Assembly (NCBI RefSeq): GCF_000004195.4 | Contig: NC_030678.2 | Coordinates: forward strand, 149,314,547 to 149,378,546 | Length of the DNA stretch: 64,000 bases | DNA from: Xenopus tropicalis | Taxonomy: Eukaryota > Chordata > Amphibia > Anura > Pipidae | Reading direction: 5' to 3' | Shown here: piece after piece, positions 17,232 through 28,354 of the stretch | Layout of the letters: each line of letters begins with the position of its first letter | Position numbering within the stretch: position 1 is the stretch's first letter | The notes under the pieces: generated by a model | The model's input: the letters and a program-made list of their open reading frames with translations, nothing else | What the model was told of the DNA's origin: nothing | Database searches by the model: none | Made by a program: the position numbers and the translations under genes

Positions 17232-17537
17232 CAGGGATCCCCAACCTTTCTTACTTGTGAGCCACATTCAAATGGAAAAAGTGTTGGGGAGCAACACAAG
17301 CATGGAAAAAATTCCTGGGGTGCAAAAAAAGAGCTATAATTGCCTATTTGGTAGCCCCTATGTGGACTGGCAGCCTATGGAAGGTTCTGTTTGGCTTTAC
17401 ACTGGGTTTTATGCAACCAAAAGTTGCCCCCAAGCCAGAAATTAAAAAATGGGCACCTACTTTGAGGCCACTGGGAGCAACATCCAAGGGGTTGGAGAGC
17501 AACATGTTGCTCACGAGCCACTGGTTGGGGATCACTG
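17232..17537. mobile_element. hAT-type MITE with perfect 8-bp target duplication
   Basis: 306 bp starting CAGGGATCCCCAACC and ending GGTTGGGGATCACTG, flanked on both sides by CTTTAAAT (17,224-17,231 and 17,538-17,545). Eight-base duplications and CAGGG-type ends define the hAT superfamily. It has no coding capacity. Relatives lie at 7.0, 39.1, 51.9 and 63.9 kb. Confidence 0.92.
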
Positions 17538-17595
17538 CTTTAAATGAACCTAATAGGTTGCCACCAATAAGGATTCAAGCAGCTTAGTTACCAGC

Positions 17596-17745
17596 AAGTA
17601 CAAGGTTCTGTTTTTATTGTTACAGAGAAAAAATAAGAATTATTTGCTTAAAAAGGACTCTTTGGAAGATGGCCTTCCATAATTTCCAGATTTCTGGGCC
17701 TTTTAAATAGTGGGTTTCCGAATAAGGGATATCATACTTGTAAGA
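17596..17745 (-). repeat. MITE fragment of the 'GGGATC...TTATCC' family
   Basis: Contains GTTTTTATTGTTACAGAGAA, GGCCTTCCATAATTTCCAGA and CCGAATAAGGGATATCATAC, matching the family at 0.76-1.05, 44.9 and 61.8 kb. Confidence 0.5.
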
Positions 17746-18177
17746 CCAAACTGATGGCTTTGCTTTTGCTATGATGTCATATAATATACATCCAAAAACA
17801 AGAGAGACAAATAAAATAAAAACATAATAAATACAAAAATTTGTGCCTATACTACTAATAATAAAACACATATAGATGACTATACAGTATGCATCTATAA
17901 AATACAGTAATAAAGATATTTTAATTCCTAAAACCAACTCAAGTAATGCTTAATGCCAAATGACTTGTCTGCCAGTTTCTCATGTATAAAACCTGCATTT
18001 ATAGAAACATTTATGCCGATACTGAGAAGCATGTGATGGAACATTTCAAAGAAATTTCACACTGTCAGATCTATACAATAAAAATACTTTTATGTTCCAG
18101 CCTTCATCCAGTAGATGTCACTAAAGGCCATAATGAAGTTTGGACACGTTCCATACTGTTTAATGTCAGTGTGTCTT

Positions 18178-18350
18178 ATTATTATTATTTGTATAGTGCC
18201 TTCATGACCCTTAGTGCTTGACAGGGTAAGGGATACAAATATAAATCATAACAGTTACATATACAGACACACATTTCACCAGAATAGATGCACATAGTTA
18301 CAACTGCATATTGTTAGAAGACAGGAAGGTAAAGACCCAAGAGCTTTTAA
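18178..18350. repeat. Dispersed repeat related to 8.8 kb
   Basis: TTATTATTATTTGTATAGTG followed by CAAGAGCTTTTAATTTAAGA is a diverged copy of the 8,815-9,000 repeat. The rest of 17,746-18,791 shows nothing else I can name. Confidence 0.4.
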
Positions 18351-18791
18351 TTTAAGAGGGGGAAGAAGTGCAGTATATGATGTGGGTGGCCAGTGTGGTT
18401 GTAGAATTATTTTTGTTTAGGATAGTAATGGCAAGTACATAATGATAAATGGAAAACCGGTAGTAAGTTTGTGAGCAAAGAGTAAGGGGTTTAGGAAGGT
18501 GGTCAAGTTGCTGAAAGGATAGTTTTTAGGCTTCAATAAAAAAACTGCCTGCCCGTTATATAGAAGTATAAAAAATGGACAGGACTGCCCCCTGATTGAT
18601 GCGAAATCTGGCCAATCACAGTCTGGTGTATTACAGCCCACCCCTAAACATCACTGTTTGCAGACAGCCCCCAGAGCAGGGGGAACTGTCCTTACATCCA
18701 TCTGCAATCAGCTTATTTATGTACCTGCATCAGCATGTCCTGCCCCCTCTAGTGATGTCTGAGATGGACAGGTGGGGTAATGATACACATA

Positions 18792-19310
18792 GGGGCACAT
18801 TTATTAATACACGAATCCGAATGGGAAAAATTTGGATTGGAAACGAACATTTTGGCAACTTTTTCGTATTCTTTGCAATTTTTTCGTCGCCGTTACGACT
18901 TTTTCGTAAATTGACGCGACTTTTTCGTAGCCGTTACGATTTGCTCGTATATTGTCGCAACTTTTCATAGCCGTTACGATTTGCTCGTAAAGGGCGGGCA
19001 AACCTTTCAGACTTTGCATGATTTTGGAAGCCTCCCATAGGACTCAATGGCACTCTGCAGCTCCAACCTGGCCCAAGGAAAGTCACGATACTGAAGCTTG
19101 AATGAATCCGAAACTTTCGTACTCTGCGAGACGGCTATGAAAAAGTCGCGACAATTCGCGTAAGTCGTAACGCTACGAAAAAGTCGTAACGGCTACGAAA
19201 AAGTCGCAACAATTTACGAAAAAATCGCAAAATACCGATCATTACGAAAAAACGCATTTGGGCGCTTTTCGGACGCTTTTCGGACATTCGTGGATTAGTA
19301 AATGTGCCCC
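18792..19310. mobile_element. Palindromic MITE, GGGGC ends (copy 1)
   Basis: Starts GGGGCACATTTATTAATACA and ends TGGATTAGTAAATGTGCCCC. The arms are rich in CGTTACGA and TTTTTCGTA motifs and their complements. The centre holds one copy of the segment CTCAATGGCACTCTGCAGCT, which is massively amplified in copy 2. Confidence 0.85.
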
Positions 19311-20099
19311 TAAATGTGCTGAGCAGGCCTGATCTCGCCAGACCCACAGGTTTCGGTCCAGCCTGCACATAACTAGTCTCCAACTATATAGCCCCATAAA
19401 AGTCACAACAAAACTAAAATGTTTTTGCTAGCAGTGAAGTTGTTTGCATTTATTTGTGACATTTTTACTATGACATCACCATCCAGACCCATTTTATTTC
19501 ACATCAACATGTTTTATTATTAAAGTACAGGTACAGCTTCTGTTAGAAACAGAAATTATTCATACTTTGCTATTCTATAAATAACAATGGTCACCTAGAT
19601 TCTTAGTCACATCAGGCTGATCCGATTGATGAGGATTACTAAAGGTGCCTATGCAGCCCAGTCTTGAAAGGACCATATTAACGTGCCGGTGTGGTCCTCA
19701 CCCAACAGTATTTTCAAATCTGCAGACTTGATCTGCAGGTCTCGATCTGCAACTATCATTAAAAAGCAGCTTTAATCTGCCTGTGCAAGGCAGGCTTTAT
19801 TTTGTTTACAAAACAAGTGCAGGATTTTATATTGTAATGGACAATACATTGATTATGAATTATGCAGTAGCAATTCTCTTTCAATAACAGCTTTGAAGAA
19901 ACATCTGCAGCACATTAGGAACACTTATCCATCCTAGACATATGCTCATTCATCCATTTCATTATTTACCTGCACTGTCATCCTTTAAATGTACAGTATA
20001 AGGCAGATTTGCTGGCAAAAGCTTTGGAACAAGTGAACTTGTAAAGAGGTAAAATAAAGAATTCATTTTATAAAAAGTTAGGCAATAGTGGCTAGTAGT
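19311..20099. other. Intergenic, unrecognised
   Basis: No gene and no clear repeat structure seen. Confidence 0.35.
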
Positions 20100-20620
20100 A
20101 CAGCTAGTAGGTGGCGGAAAGCCCCCTTGTAGTAGCCTATATAAAGGAGTGCTTTACGTGGACACTCTCTTTTGGCCTAGAAACACCTTAAGGCAGGATC
20201 AAGACTAATGTGGCCAGACCTAATGGGGAGACTGATACCTTCAGGGCTTGCTAGTGGCTAGCAGTGGAGCAAAAGTTCACTATAGGAGTAAAAAGTAGTT
20301 AGGCTAGTGAGAAAGGACAGTCTGTTGTCCCAACAAGGAGTGAGTATTTCAGGGTAAAGCCCCAGAGGACTCTGCACCAAGTAGAGTAGTTGAGTGTGTA
20401 GGTTAGAGTAGAATCTATTGGGGAAGCTTGGACACTGTAAGGAGACGGGTCTTGGAGGTGAGAAATGCTATGTAAGTGTGAGAAGCAGAGAGAGAGAGAA
20501 TCTGCAAAAGTATTGTACAACTATCATCCTGTAGTTGGCAACCGGTGCCCTGATCTGTAACCTGCTTCCTTGCAAGAAGCTGTTAATAAAGTGTGCCTCT
20601 GTTCATGGCAACTTTTGTCT
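20100..20620 (+). repeat. Possible solo LTR or promoter-bearing repeat
   Basis: Has a TATA-like CTATATAAAGGAGTGC at about 20,138 and an AATAAA followed by GTGTGCCTCTG at about 20,585, a spacing seen in LTR U3-R regions. No clear TG...CA ends or target duplication were found, so this stays a weak proposal. Confidence 0.25.
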
Positions 20621-20765
20621 GTAATAGGTATCCGCAGGCCACAGGTAGCCATGTTTCCATGACTTATTGTGTGAAAATCAAGAATGGTCCAAAATTGCAC
20701 AAAATACCGGCACAACAGGATTTGTTTTAGCGGGATAAACCCTGCTGATTTTAATAGTAGCAAAC

Positions 20766-20803
20766 CATGTAACGTTTCGGGGGCACGCCCCTTCGTCAGA
20801 CAT
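20766..20803 (-). ncRNA. Hammerhead-like ribozyme motif (left arm)
   Basis: Mirror of the right-arm motif on the minus strand, with stem II GGGG-CGTG-CCCC plus an additional C and a stem I of only four pairs (ATGT/ACAT). It is less complete than the right-arm copy. Confidence 0.4.
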
Positions 20804-20841
20804 CATGTCTGACGAAGGGGCGTGCCCCGAAACGTTACATG
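20804..20841 (+). ncRNA. Hammerhead-like ribozyme motif (right arm)
   Basis: Stem I CATGT; CTGACGA; stem II GGGG-CGTG-CCCC preceded by one unpaired A; GAA; AC/GT stem III; T at the cleavage position; then ACATG closing stem I. All core bases fit CUGANGA...GAA...NUH, with GUU instead of the preferred GUC. The extra A next to stem II departs from the canonical fold. Confidence 0.5.
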
Positions 20842-20879
20842 GTTTGCTACTATTAAAATCAGCAGGGTTTATCCTCTAA

Positions 20880-21865
20880 ATAAGGAATATGCTTAATAAA
20901 GTAGTGTTTTAGGGTGATTTGTTGAAAAATTTCCCTAAAGCCCTATTAGTCCCACCCACCTGTTCCACTCCCTGTTGCCTTCTTTCCCAGGCTGTGCAGT
21001 GGAGCCAGTGGCTCTCAGCGCCTGCACCGTAAGATAGGAACCAATCAGCAGCTAGGCTGACTTGATAGGGAACTGAAGCCTATCTTTGCTTTGTGTGACT
21101 ATAGGGCTGTGATTGGCTATCCCCCTCCTACTGTGCTTCTGGCATGGACTGATAGGACATGCCCAACCCTCATTTAAGACACGGCCAGGGACCAGGAAGG
21201 ATCTATAGGGAGCTCCAATAAAGTGGTCTTTTTTCAAAGATAATATTAATTTTTGGCACAAAGTAAAACCAGCACCTTATACTATTTCTTATTGTCTACA
21301 ATCTTTTTTTAATCCTCTATGTCTCCTTTAATGTTTCAGGTTCATTTATGAGCAGTGCCACAGAAAGGATATTCCAGGTATGGGATTGTGTAAACTATAA
21401 TTCACATCATGTTATTTATTTCAGTTTAGTAAAAGGGACCTGTCACCCAGACATAAAAAGTACATTAAAAGTCAATTTCAAATAAATTTTAAATAAACCA
21501 TGAAAACAGAATAGTTATTTTTAATAAAATATCCATACCTAAGATGTCACTGCATTCCTCACATTCTCCCTACCTGCTCATGGTCTATAATTGTGTAGCC
21601 AGTGCATGGGCATCGGCTCCCCATCAGCACATACACAAGATTTTGAAGTAGTACAAAACTCATCTTAATAACAGTTTCCTCAAAATAGCGCCTGCCTGCT
21701 TGCTGTGATTGTAAATTCCAAGAATGAAGGAAACAAGATTTAAATAATTTATATAGTATAAGTAAAGTTTAGAGAGACAATGTAAATATTCATTGTTGAT
21801 GGGACTTGTTCCTTAAAAATCTATATGATTTTTATACGCCATTATTGCCTTTGATAACGTACCAT
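20880..21865. other. Intergenic with repeat pieces
   Basis: Two AATAAA sites (about 20,897 and 21,218) follow GC-richer stretches. A T2-like TAAAAGGGACCTGTCACCC fragment begins at about 21,429. No gene seen. Confidence 0.35.
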
Positions 21866-23025
21866 GGGGCTGATTTCCTAATCCATGAATTCGAATCCGA
21901 ATGGGAAAAATTTGGATTGGAAACGAACATTTTGCGACTTTTTCGTATTTTTTGCGATTTTTTCGACGCCGTTACGACTTTATCGTAAATTGTCGTATTT
22001 CGTATTGAGTGCTCGTAAACGGCGGGCAAAACTTTCAGACTTTGCATGATTTTGGAAGCCTCCCATAGGACTCAATGGCACTCTGCAGCTCCAACCCGGC
22101 CCAAGGAAAGTCACCCATAGGGCTCAATGGCACTCTGCAGCTCCAACCTGGCACAAGGAAAGTCTCCCATAGGGCTCAATGGCACTCTGCAGCTCCAACC
22201 TGGCCCAAGGAAAGTCTCCCATAGGGCTCAATGGCACTCTGCAGCTCCAACCTGGCCCAAGGAAAGTCTCCCATAGGGCTCAATGGCACCCTGCAGCTCC
22301 AACCTGGCCCAATGAAAGTCTCCCATAGGGCTCAATGGCACTCTGCAGCTCCAACCTGGCCCAAGGAAAGTCTCCCATAGGGCTCAATGGCACTCTGCAG
22401 CTCCAACCCGGCCCAAGGCAAGTCTCCCATAGGGCTCAATGGCACTCTGCAGCTCCAACCCGGCCCAAGGCAAGTCTCCCATAGGGCTCAATGGCACTCT
22501 GCAGCTCCAACCTGGCCCAATGAAAGTCTCCCATAGGGCTCAATGGCACTCTGCAGCTCCAACCTGGCCCAAGAAAAGCCTCCCATAGGGCTCAATGGCA
22601 CTCTGCAGCTCCAACCCGGCCCAAGGAAAGCCTCCCATAGGGCTCAATGGCACTCTGCAGCTCCAACCTGGCCCAAGAAAAGTCTCCCATAGGGCTCAAT
22701 GGCACTCTGCAGCTCCAACCTGGCCCAAGGAAAGTCACCCATAGGGCTCAATGGCACTCTGCAGCTCCAACCTGGCCCAAGAAAAGTCACGATACTGAAG
22801 CTTGAATGAATCCAAAACTTTCGTACTCGGCGCGAAGGCTACGAAAAAGTTGCGACAATTCGCGCAAGTCGAAACGCTACGAAAAAGTCGCGACAATTTG
22901 CGAAACAGTCGTAACGGCTATGAAAAAGTCGCGACAATTTACGAAAAAATCGCAAAATACCGATCATTTTAAAAAAAACGCATTCGGACGCCTTCGGACC
23001 GTTCGTGGATTAGTAAATCAGCCCC
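21866..23025. mobile_element. Palindromic MITE, GGGGC ends (copy 2), carrying an internal minisatellite
   Basis: Starts GGGGCTGATTTCCTAATCCA and ends GTGGATTAGTAAATCAGCCCC. It shares arms with copy 1 (18.8 kb) but is about 640 bp longer, because an internal segment has been tandemly amplified. Confidence 0.88.
22046..22795. repeat. 52-bp minisatellite inside the MITE
   Basis: About 14 head-to-tail units of AGTCTCCCATAGGGCTCAAT-GGCACTCTGCAGCTCCAACC-TGGCCCAAGGAA. The 52-bp spacing was checked between units at 22,114 and 22,166. Units differ by single bases (CTGG/CCGG, AAGG/AAGA/AATG). Confidence 0.95.
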
Positions 23026-24285
23026 TAAGCGTAGGAAACGTGTTTGCTTTTAACATATTGGTGCCATGAACTTCTTTTGATTGTTTAAAGCCCCCTACCA
23101 CTGATATCCAGGGTATCATAGTAGCGCAGTTCCATCCATTGTGTAAAGATTTTAATTCCTGGGTACCCAATGGCACGTGCATGGGGGGAAAATTAATGGT
23201 GTTAATGTGCAGTCAATTCTGCATCCATTTTATCTCATTGCATTTGCGGTTAATTGTAAATGCACCCTAACCACTGGTTGACAGCAATTGACTACTCCCC
23301 AGGTGTAAATTTGTCCATTGTTGATAAATGATCCCCACTATTTTTTTTAATTTGTTCTATAACTTGCCAAAAATGTCTCTTGCTTTCACATAAATATTAA
23401 TCTTCTTTCTGGACTACTAACCCCCAGGGGGCAAGTTGAGAACCATGCTAAAGGCTAAGCGTGTACTATGTGCAGAGCCACAGTTCCATCCTGTATATAA
23501 GAAAGCACCTGTATGTGGGTGAGCTGTTAAGCTAACAGGGGTGGGGTACACAGTGCTGATAAAAGTATCTGTGGCAGCAACACAACTCATGAATCGGCAT
23601 GCAACTATGGAACTATCATATACTGTAGATATATTTGTTTGTATTTTTCAAAGCTAGGTTTGCCTTTTGATAATTACCCTTTAACTCACATATGCAATAG
23701 TATATCATATACTGTACTATAGAGATAAGTATTTTATGTCATTAAAAAATGCAGGGCAAACTAAAATTTTGAACAGAATGTTATTAACGTGTAATTGCAA
23801 TACAGTACATTTTTAAACAGCCTTGATATTTTTTATGCTTTTAATACACAGCAGGACCTTAATTTTATTATAACAGGGGCCTGGCACCTGGGTTTTTCTC
23901 TATAATGTGAGACAGCATGTGTTAAGGCTACTTAAAAAAGTAAAATCTCAGTATATCAACAGTTAACATCATATACAAAGTACATAACTACAAAGAAAAC
24001 GCAAACCAGACAAAAACAAAAAACTTTTCTTTTATATTAGACTCCATAGAGCTGACAGGATTGTCTTTTTTTACAGTGTTTTTTCACTGTTATGATTCTG
24101 TTAACCAAGTGCTTAACTGATTTGGAAAAAATGTTTATACTGTGGTGCAACAAATTGTTCCAGTGTGGGAAAGGGCTTTTCTAAACCAGTAGTCCACCCC
24201 ATAAACTTACCAGTGCTTTGTAAAGTGGAAGAATGACCCTCTCCTCCAGAGATGCTATACTTCTTTTAATAATACTTATACAGCA
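23026..24285. other. Intergenic, unrecognised
   Basis: AT-rich; no gene or clear repeat boundary seen. Confidence 0.35.
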
Positions 24286-25400
24286 ATGCAGACCTTGTTT
24301 GCCCTGGCAGCTCCTGACTGGCATTGCCTGTTAAGTTTTATATCTACAGGGACCCCTAGGTCTTTCTCTATTATGGATTTGCCTTACTTGGTCCCATTAA
24401 AGAGGTATAGGTTACTGAATTTTTTAACATACCAAGTGTACAACCTTACATGTATCATCATTGAATCTCATCTGCCACTTAGCTGCCCCGATTGCCAGTT
24501 TGTCAACATCCTAATGCAAAGATGCCACATCCTGGATAGAATTAACTGGACTGCATAGTTTTGTGTCATCTGCAAACATTGGTACATTACTTGCAATACC
24601 CTCCCCTAAGTCATTAATGTACAAGGTTAATAAACGTGGACCCAATTCAGAACATCATGGGATCCTATCTAAGAGCCCTAAACCAAGTAGACAATGTACA
24701 GTACTATTGATAACCACCCTCAGTACAAGATCATTTAGCCAATGCCAAGTACAAATATCATTACTAAGACCAACAGACCTCTACTGAAACCCCACTGTAG
24801 CATTATCATCAAAGGCAATCAAATTTGTCTGACATGACCTATCCTTCATAAAGCCACCAACTAGCCTTCCTCCAATACTTAAGTACAAACCAAATAAAAG
24901 CAAGTCTGAGAAATTAGAAAAAGAAGCCTGACTAAAACTGAACTAATCTCTCTTAGTGCCCTGGGGGTATTCCATCTGGAGCAGGTGCCTTGTTCACATT
25001 CATTTTGAGTAACCCTTTATGTACCATCTCCTGTGTCAACCACTGGCTTGATTGAGATGAGATATCTGGCTTGATTGAGCTGAGCCATCTGCTATCTATG
25101 AGGTGGGTGTGTCTTAAAACTCTGACTATTTTATTGTATATAACAAGGAAAAGAAATGATTTGGCACATCCTTTTCTTTATCCTTTATAACCCAATTATT
25201 TTGATTATTTAATGGTCGTCTTAACCTGAACTTTTTTTTATATATAAGTATACTTTTTGGGGTTAGTCTTAGCCTGTGCTGCAATCCATTCCTCACTTTT
25301 TTATCTTTGCCTTGTGGATTGCTTTTTTACAACACTTTTTTTAGTATTTGCATTCTTTAAAAAAAAGCTTCTATCTTCGGTTCTTTCATATTAACTTTAC
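24286..25400 (-). mobile_element. CR1-type LINE fragment, decayed reverse transcriptase
   Basis: Minus-strand conceptual translation gives NVNKAPAPDGIPPGH (about 24,950-25,010), GFMKDRSCQTNLIAF (about 24,805-24,860), LTLYINDLGEGIASN and FADDTKL (about 24,545-24,640), then KLAIGAAKWQMRFN (about 24,450-24,510). These are RT motifs in CR1 order, with scattered stops. The rest up to about 25,400 is probably the same element but unclear. Confidence 0.78.
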
Positions 25401-27276
25401 TTTACTTCTGAGTTCAGCCACATATGGTGGTCCTTAGTGCTTGCATTAAGCTCTAACACCCCTTAGCACTAAATTGTGTTCAAATAATCAGTACAGTTTA
25501 ATGTATTCTGGCAAATTGAGCTGCATTAATAATGTATTAATTTATTAAACACTTTGCTGACAGTCAGAAAACTATTGTGTGTATGCATTTTATTACACAT
25601 GAATTACTTATTTTTTACTTTATTGCATTTTTGAGAATCTATGGTGTTGTTTAGAGCCACCAACAAGTGGAATAAAACAGTATAAAATACTGGGAGTTAG
25701 TATGTTGATAAATTCATTTATTAGCCCCCCTGAGTGTAGGTAGTAGATGTAAGGCTTATTTGAATAACCACCCATGCTAAGCAGTTTCATGATAGGATTG
25801 TCAGACCTTTTTACCATTTTAAAAGATGTGGACGTGACCATAGAAATACAGCATGAAACCTTAAAATAACTGCAACCTTAGCAGAGCAAATCTGTTACTA
25901 AAGCGCTTATTAACAAATGCCCTAAGTGTATAACAAGAGGCTTCTTTTGTGCAAATCTATAGAAGTGCTGCATTTAGGAAATAACAGCATCCTGAGCTGA
26001 CAATAACAATTGCTTGGAACACAAGGTGTGTGTAACATGACCTTGCACAAAGCTTTTTCCTCTCCAAAGTAACAGAAAACAAACCATTCTAAACATAAAG
26101 AAGTATGACAGCATAAAGTCATTTGTTTTAAATCACTCAATGGAAATTACTAATCATGATAAATTTACTCATTTATTAAAGCTGATCAAAATGTCAGTTC
26201 ACCCCAATGTCTGCCACTTCCGTGGGGCTCTGTGATTCTGTGTTTGTGGCCAATGGAATTTCACTTTACATATTGTGTTAAAATATGTTTATTTGCCAAC
26301 TGTTCTTTCCTTCAGCATCAGCGGGAAGGGTTCCATGGTGAGCCCCAGAGTTCTGATCACATAAAAGGATCAAACTAGAACATTTGGGTTTATCTGATGC
26401 ATCACTTCAACATAGAAATGGATGGAAACAGCACTGAGATATTCACCTGTTGTGAGTGCAATTTTGCAGAAATATTTATTTATTAATTAGCACTTTAAAT
26501 TGACCTAAGGTGATCCCCCTCTATGTTTATGAGTCTGCAGGTGGGGGGTGTAGGATGTTTCTTCATTAGCTGCAATAAGCTGAACTTCCCTGAGTAACAT
26601 AAGGCATAGGCTTAAGCACAGGGCCACAAGGCTCTAGTCTGCTTGTAAAATTTTATTGTGAGCTAGGCATTTTAACATTTTTATTAGCAAAAAAAAAAAC
26701 CCATTAAAATAGGCTTTATAAAAAGTTTTGCATTTGTTTACAACACTCAAATGTCAGATATTCCAGCTCATCAAAAGACATAACTAGATAACTATTAGGT
26801 TGAAACACCAGAGATTCCTACTACACTGAATTTTAAACAGGCTTTGCTAAAGATCAGTACTAATACAATGTTAGGATAAGGTGTTTTTACAAACAGTGTT
26901 ACATTTCAGGGTGGAGTGGTAACTACTATATTTCCAAACACACCCTCTGATACATTCAAATGGCAGATAATAATGGTAAAGCAAACTGCTTGCAAATGGC
27001 CCGGAGCACACAGCGGAACAGGAAGATCTGCGTTTCAAGGATGTGTGCACTATTTATTTGTGATTTTGCAGCTGGAAAAACTGTCTGGATCTGGACTTTA
27101 TTATGTTTTATGTGTATATTGTAATGGTTCTTATGCATTATTATAATTATAATTTTTTTGCTAAGTCCAGTGTTGTGCCAAACTGTTTTCTCTGTATGTT
27201 TATATGTATATGTATATGTCTATACGACCCACAGATCCCAAGATTTTTGGGCTGACCCACACATCACTGATACACA
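25401..27276. other. Intergenic, unrecognised
   Basis: No gene seen; short ORFs here lack family features. Confidence 0.35.
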
Positions 27277-27935
27277 GGGGCCGATTCACTAAAGTGCGTT
27301 AAAACTATTTATAGCATGCGGTAAAAATTTTATCGCTTCTAATTTTTTGCGACTTCCCACACGATTCACTAAAAGGAGAGGCGTCATTATTTAGACGCGA
27401 TGTTCTTTGCGTTATTTAACTCGCGATGAGCGTTTTTCTTGCGTTACTTTCTGCTGCATGCGTTATTTCCCGCTGCGCGCGATATATTTCACTGCTTGCT
27501 ATATTACCGCACAATTAAATGCATAACCATTACTTTCGGAAAACTACTTTTCTGAAAATGACCATTTCCCTAAAAACTGGAGGCTGCATCACTCTAGGGC
27601 CAACACATACTTGAAAAAATCCCACTGCAAAGTCCATGTTGTGTTGCCAAAAGCTCACAAACCACAATTTTTTTTAAGTACTGCCTGCCCCAAGTAGGTG
27701 TAAATTTTCGCACAGACTAATGCAATATTTAGCGCATTTAACATTTCATATGTGTTTGGGAATCATGCATTAGTATAATATCTATGCGAGGTAAATAACG
27801 CATTGTGAGTGCATTTTTTGCACGTGTTTTAACACATGTGAAATGACTTTGATGAATCGGTACTTATTTATTGCGTGCTTTTTAACGCAAAAAAAGCATG
27901 CAATAAGCGTTATCCCACTTTAGTGAATCGGCCCC
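27277..27935. mobile_element. 659-bp MITE with 3-bp target duplication
   Basis: The inverted ends GGGGCCGATTCACTAAAGTG and CACTTTAGTGAATCGGCCCC are perfect over 20 bp. ACA flanks both sides (27,274-27,276 and 27,936-27,938). The interior is rich in GCGTTA / TAACGC. A three-base duplication suggests a PIF/Harbinger-like origin, but no transposase is present. Confidence 0.88.
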
Positions 27936-28354
27936 ACAGTGTCTTATGGGTTATCCATCCAATTTGAATGCTGAATGATTGGATATTGTACAACCTGCCC
28001 TCCTACATCAATAGCTAGATTTCACTTATCCACTGTTGTTGGATCACTAAGCAGAAATGTGAACCCTTGCTATTTTGGCTTGACTGATGACTCTATAAAC
28101 AGGTCAGTAATAATAACAATGATAAAATATTTCCCTGTTGAACTAAAGTGCACAATACTTTACTGATTAGAGAGATGCTTGAATATGAATATGAATATGT
28201 CTTGAATCTGCTTTTAAAATATCCAAAGAAGATTTCTAATGTCCCACAGGGAGATTAGTCAGCCGCGTTAAATCTCTGCTACCATGGGCGAGGAAGAAAT
28301 TGTTTGACTTTGAAAAAACAAGCGATGCGTAGGCCATTCCACCAGCGATTCTCT

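Larger units (their letters stand above)
20733..20874. repeat. 142-bp near-perfect palindrome with two hammerhead-like cores
   Basis: The left arm GGATAAACCCTGCTGATTTT pairs with the right arm AAAATCAGCAGGGTTTATCC. The match continues to the centre near 20,803 with one extra base in the left arm (five versus four C/G). Each arm carries a hammerhead-like core, one per strand. Confidence 0.93.

Noticed and set aside
22046..22795. 52-bp repeats as a possible zinc-finger or other coding repeat
   Set aside because: 52 is not a multiple of three and stops occur; the array is inside a MITE.
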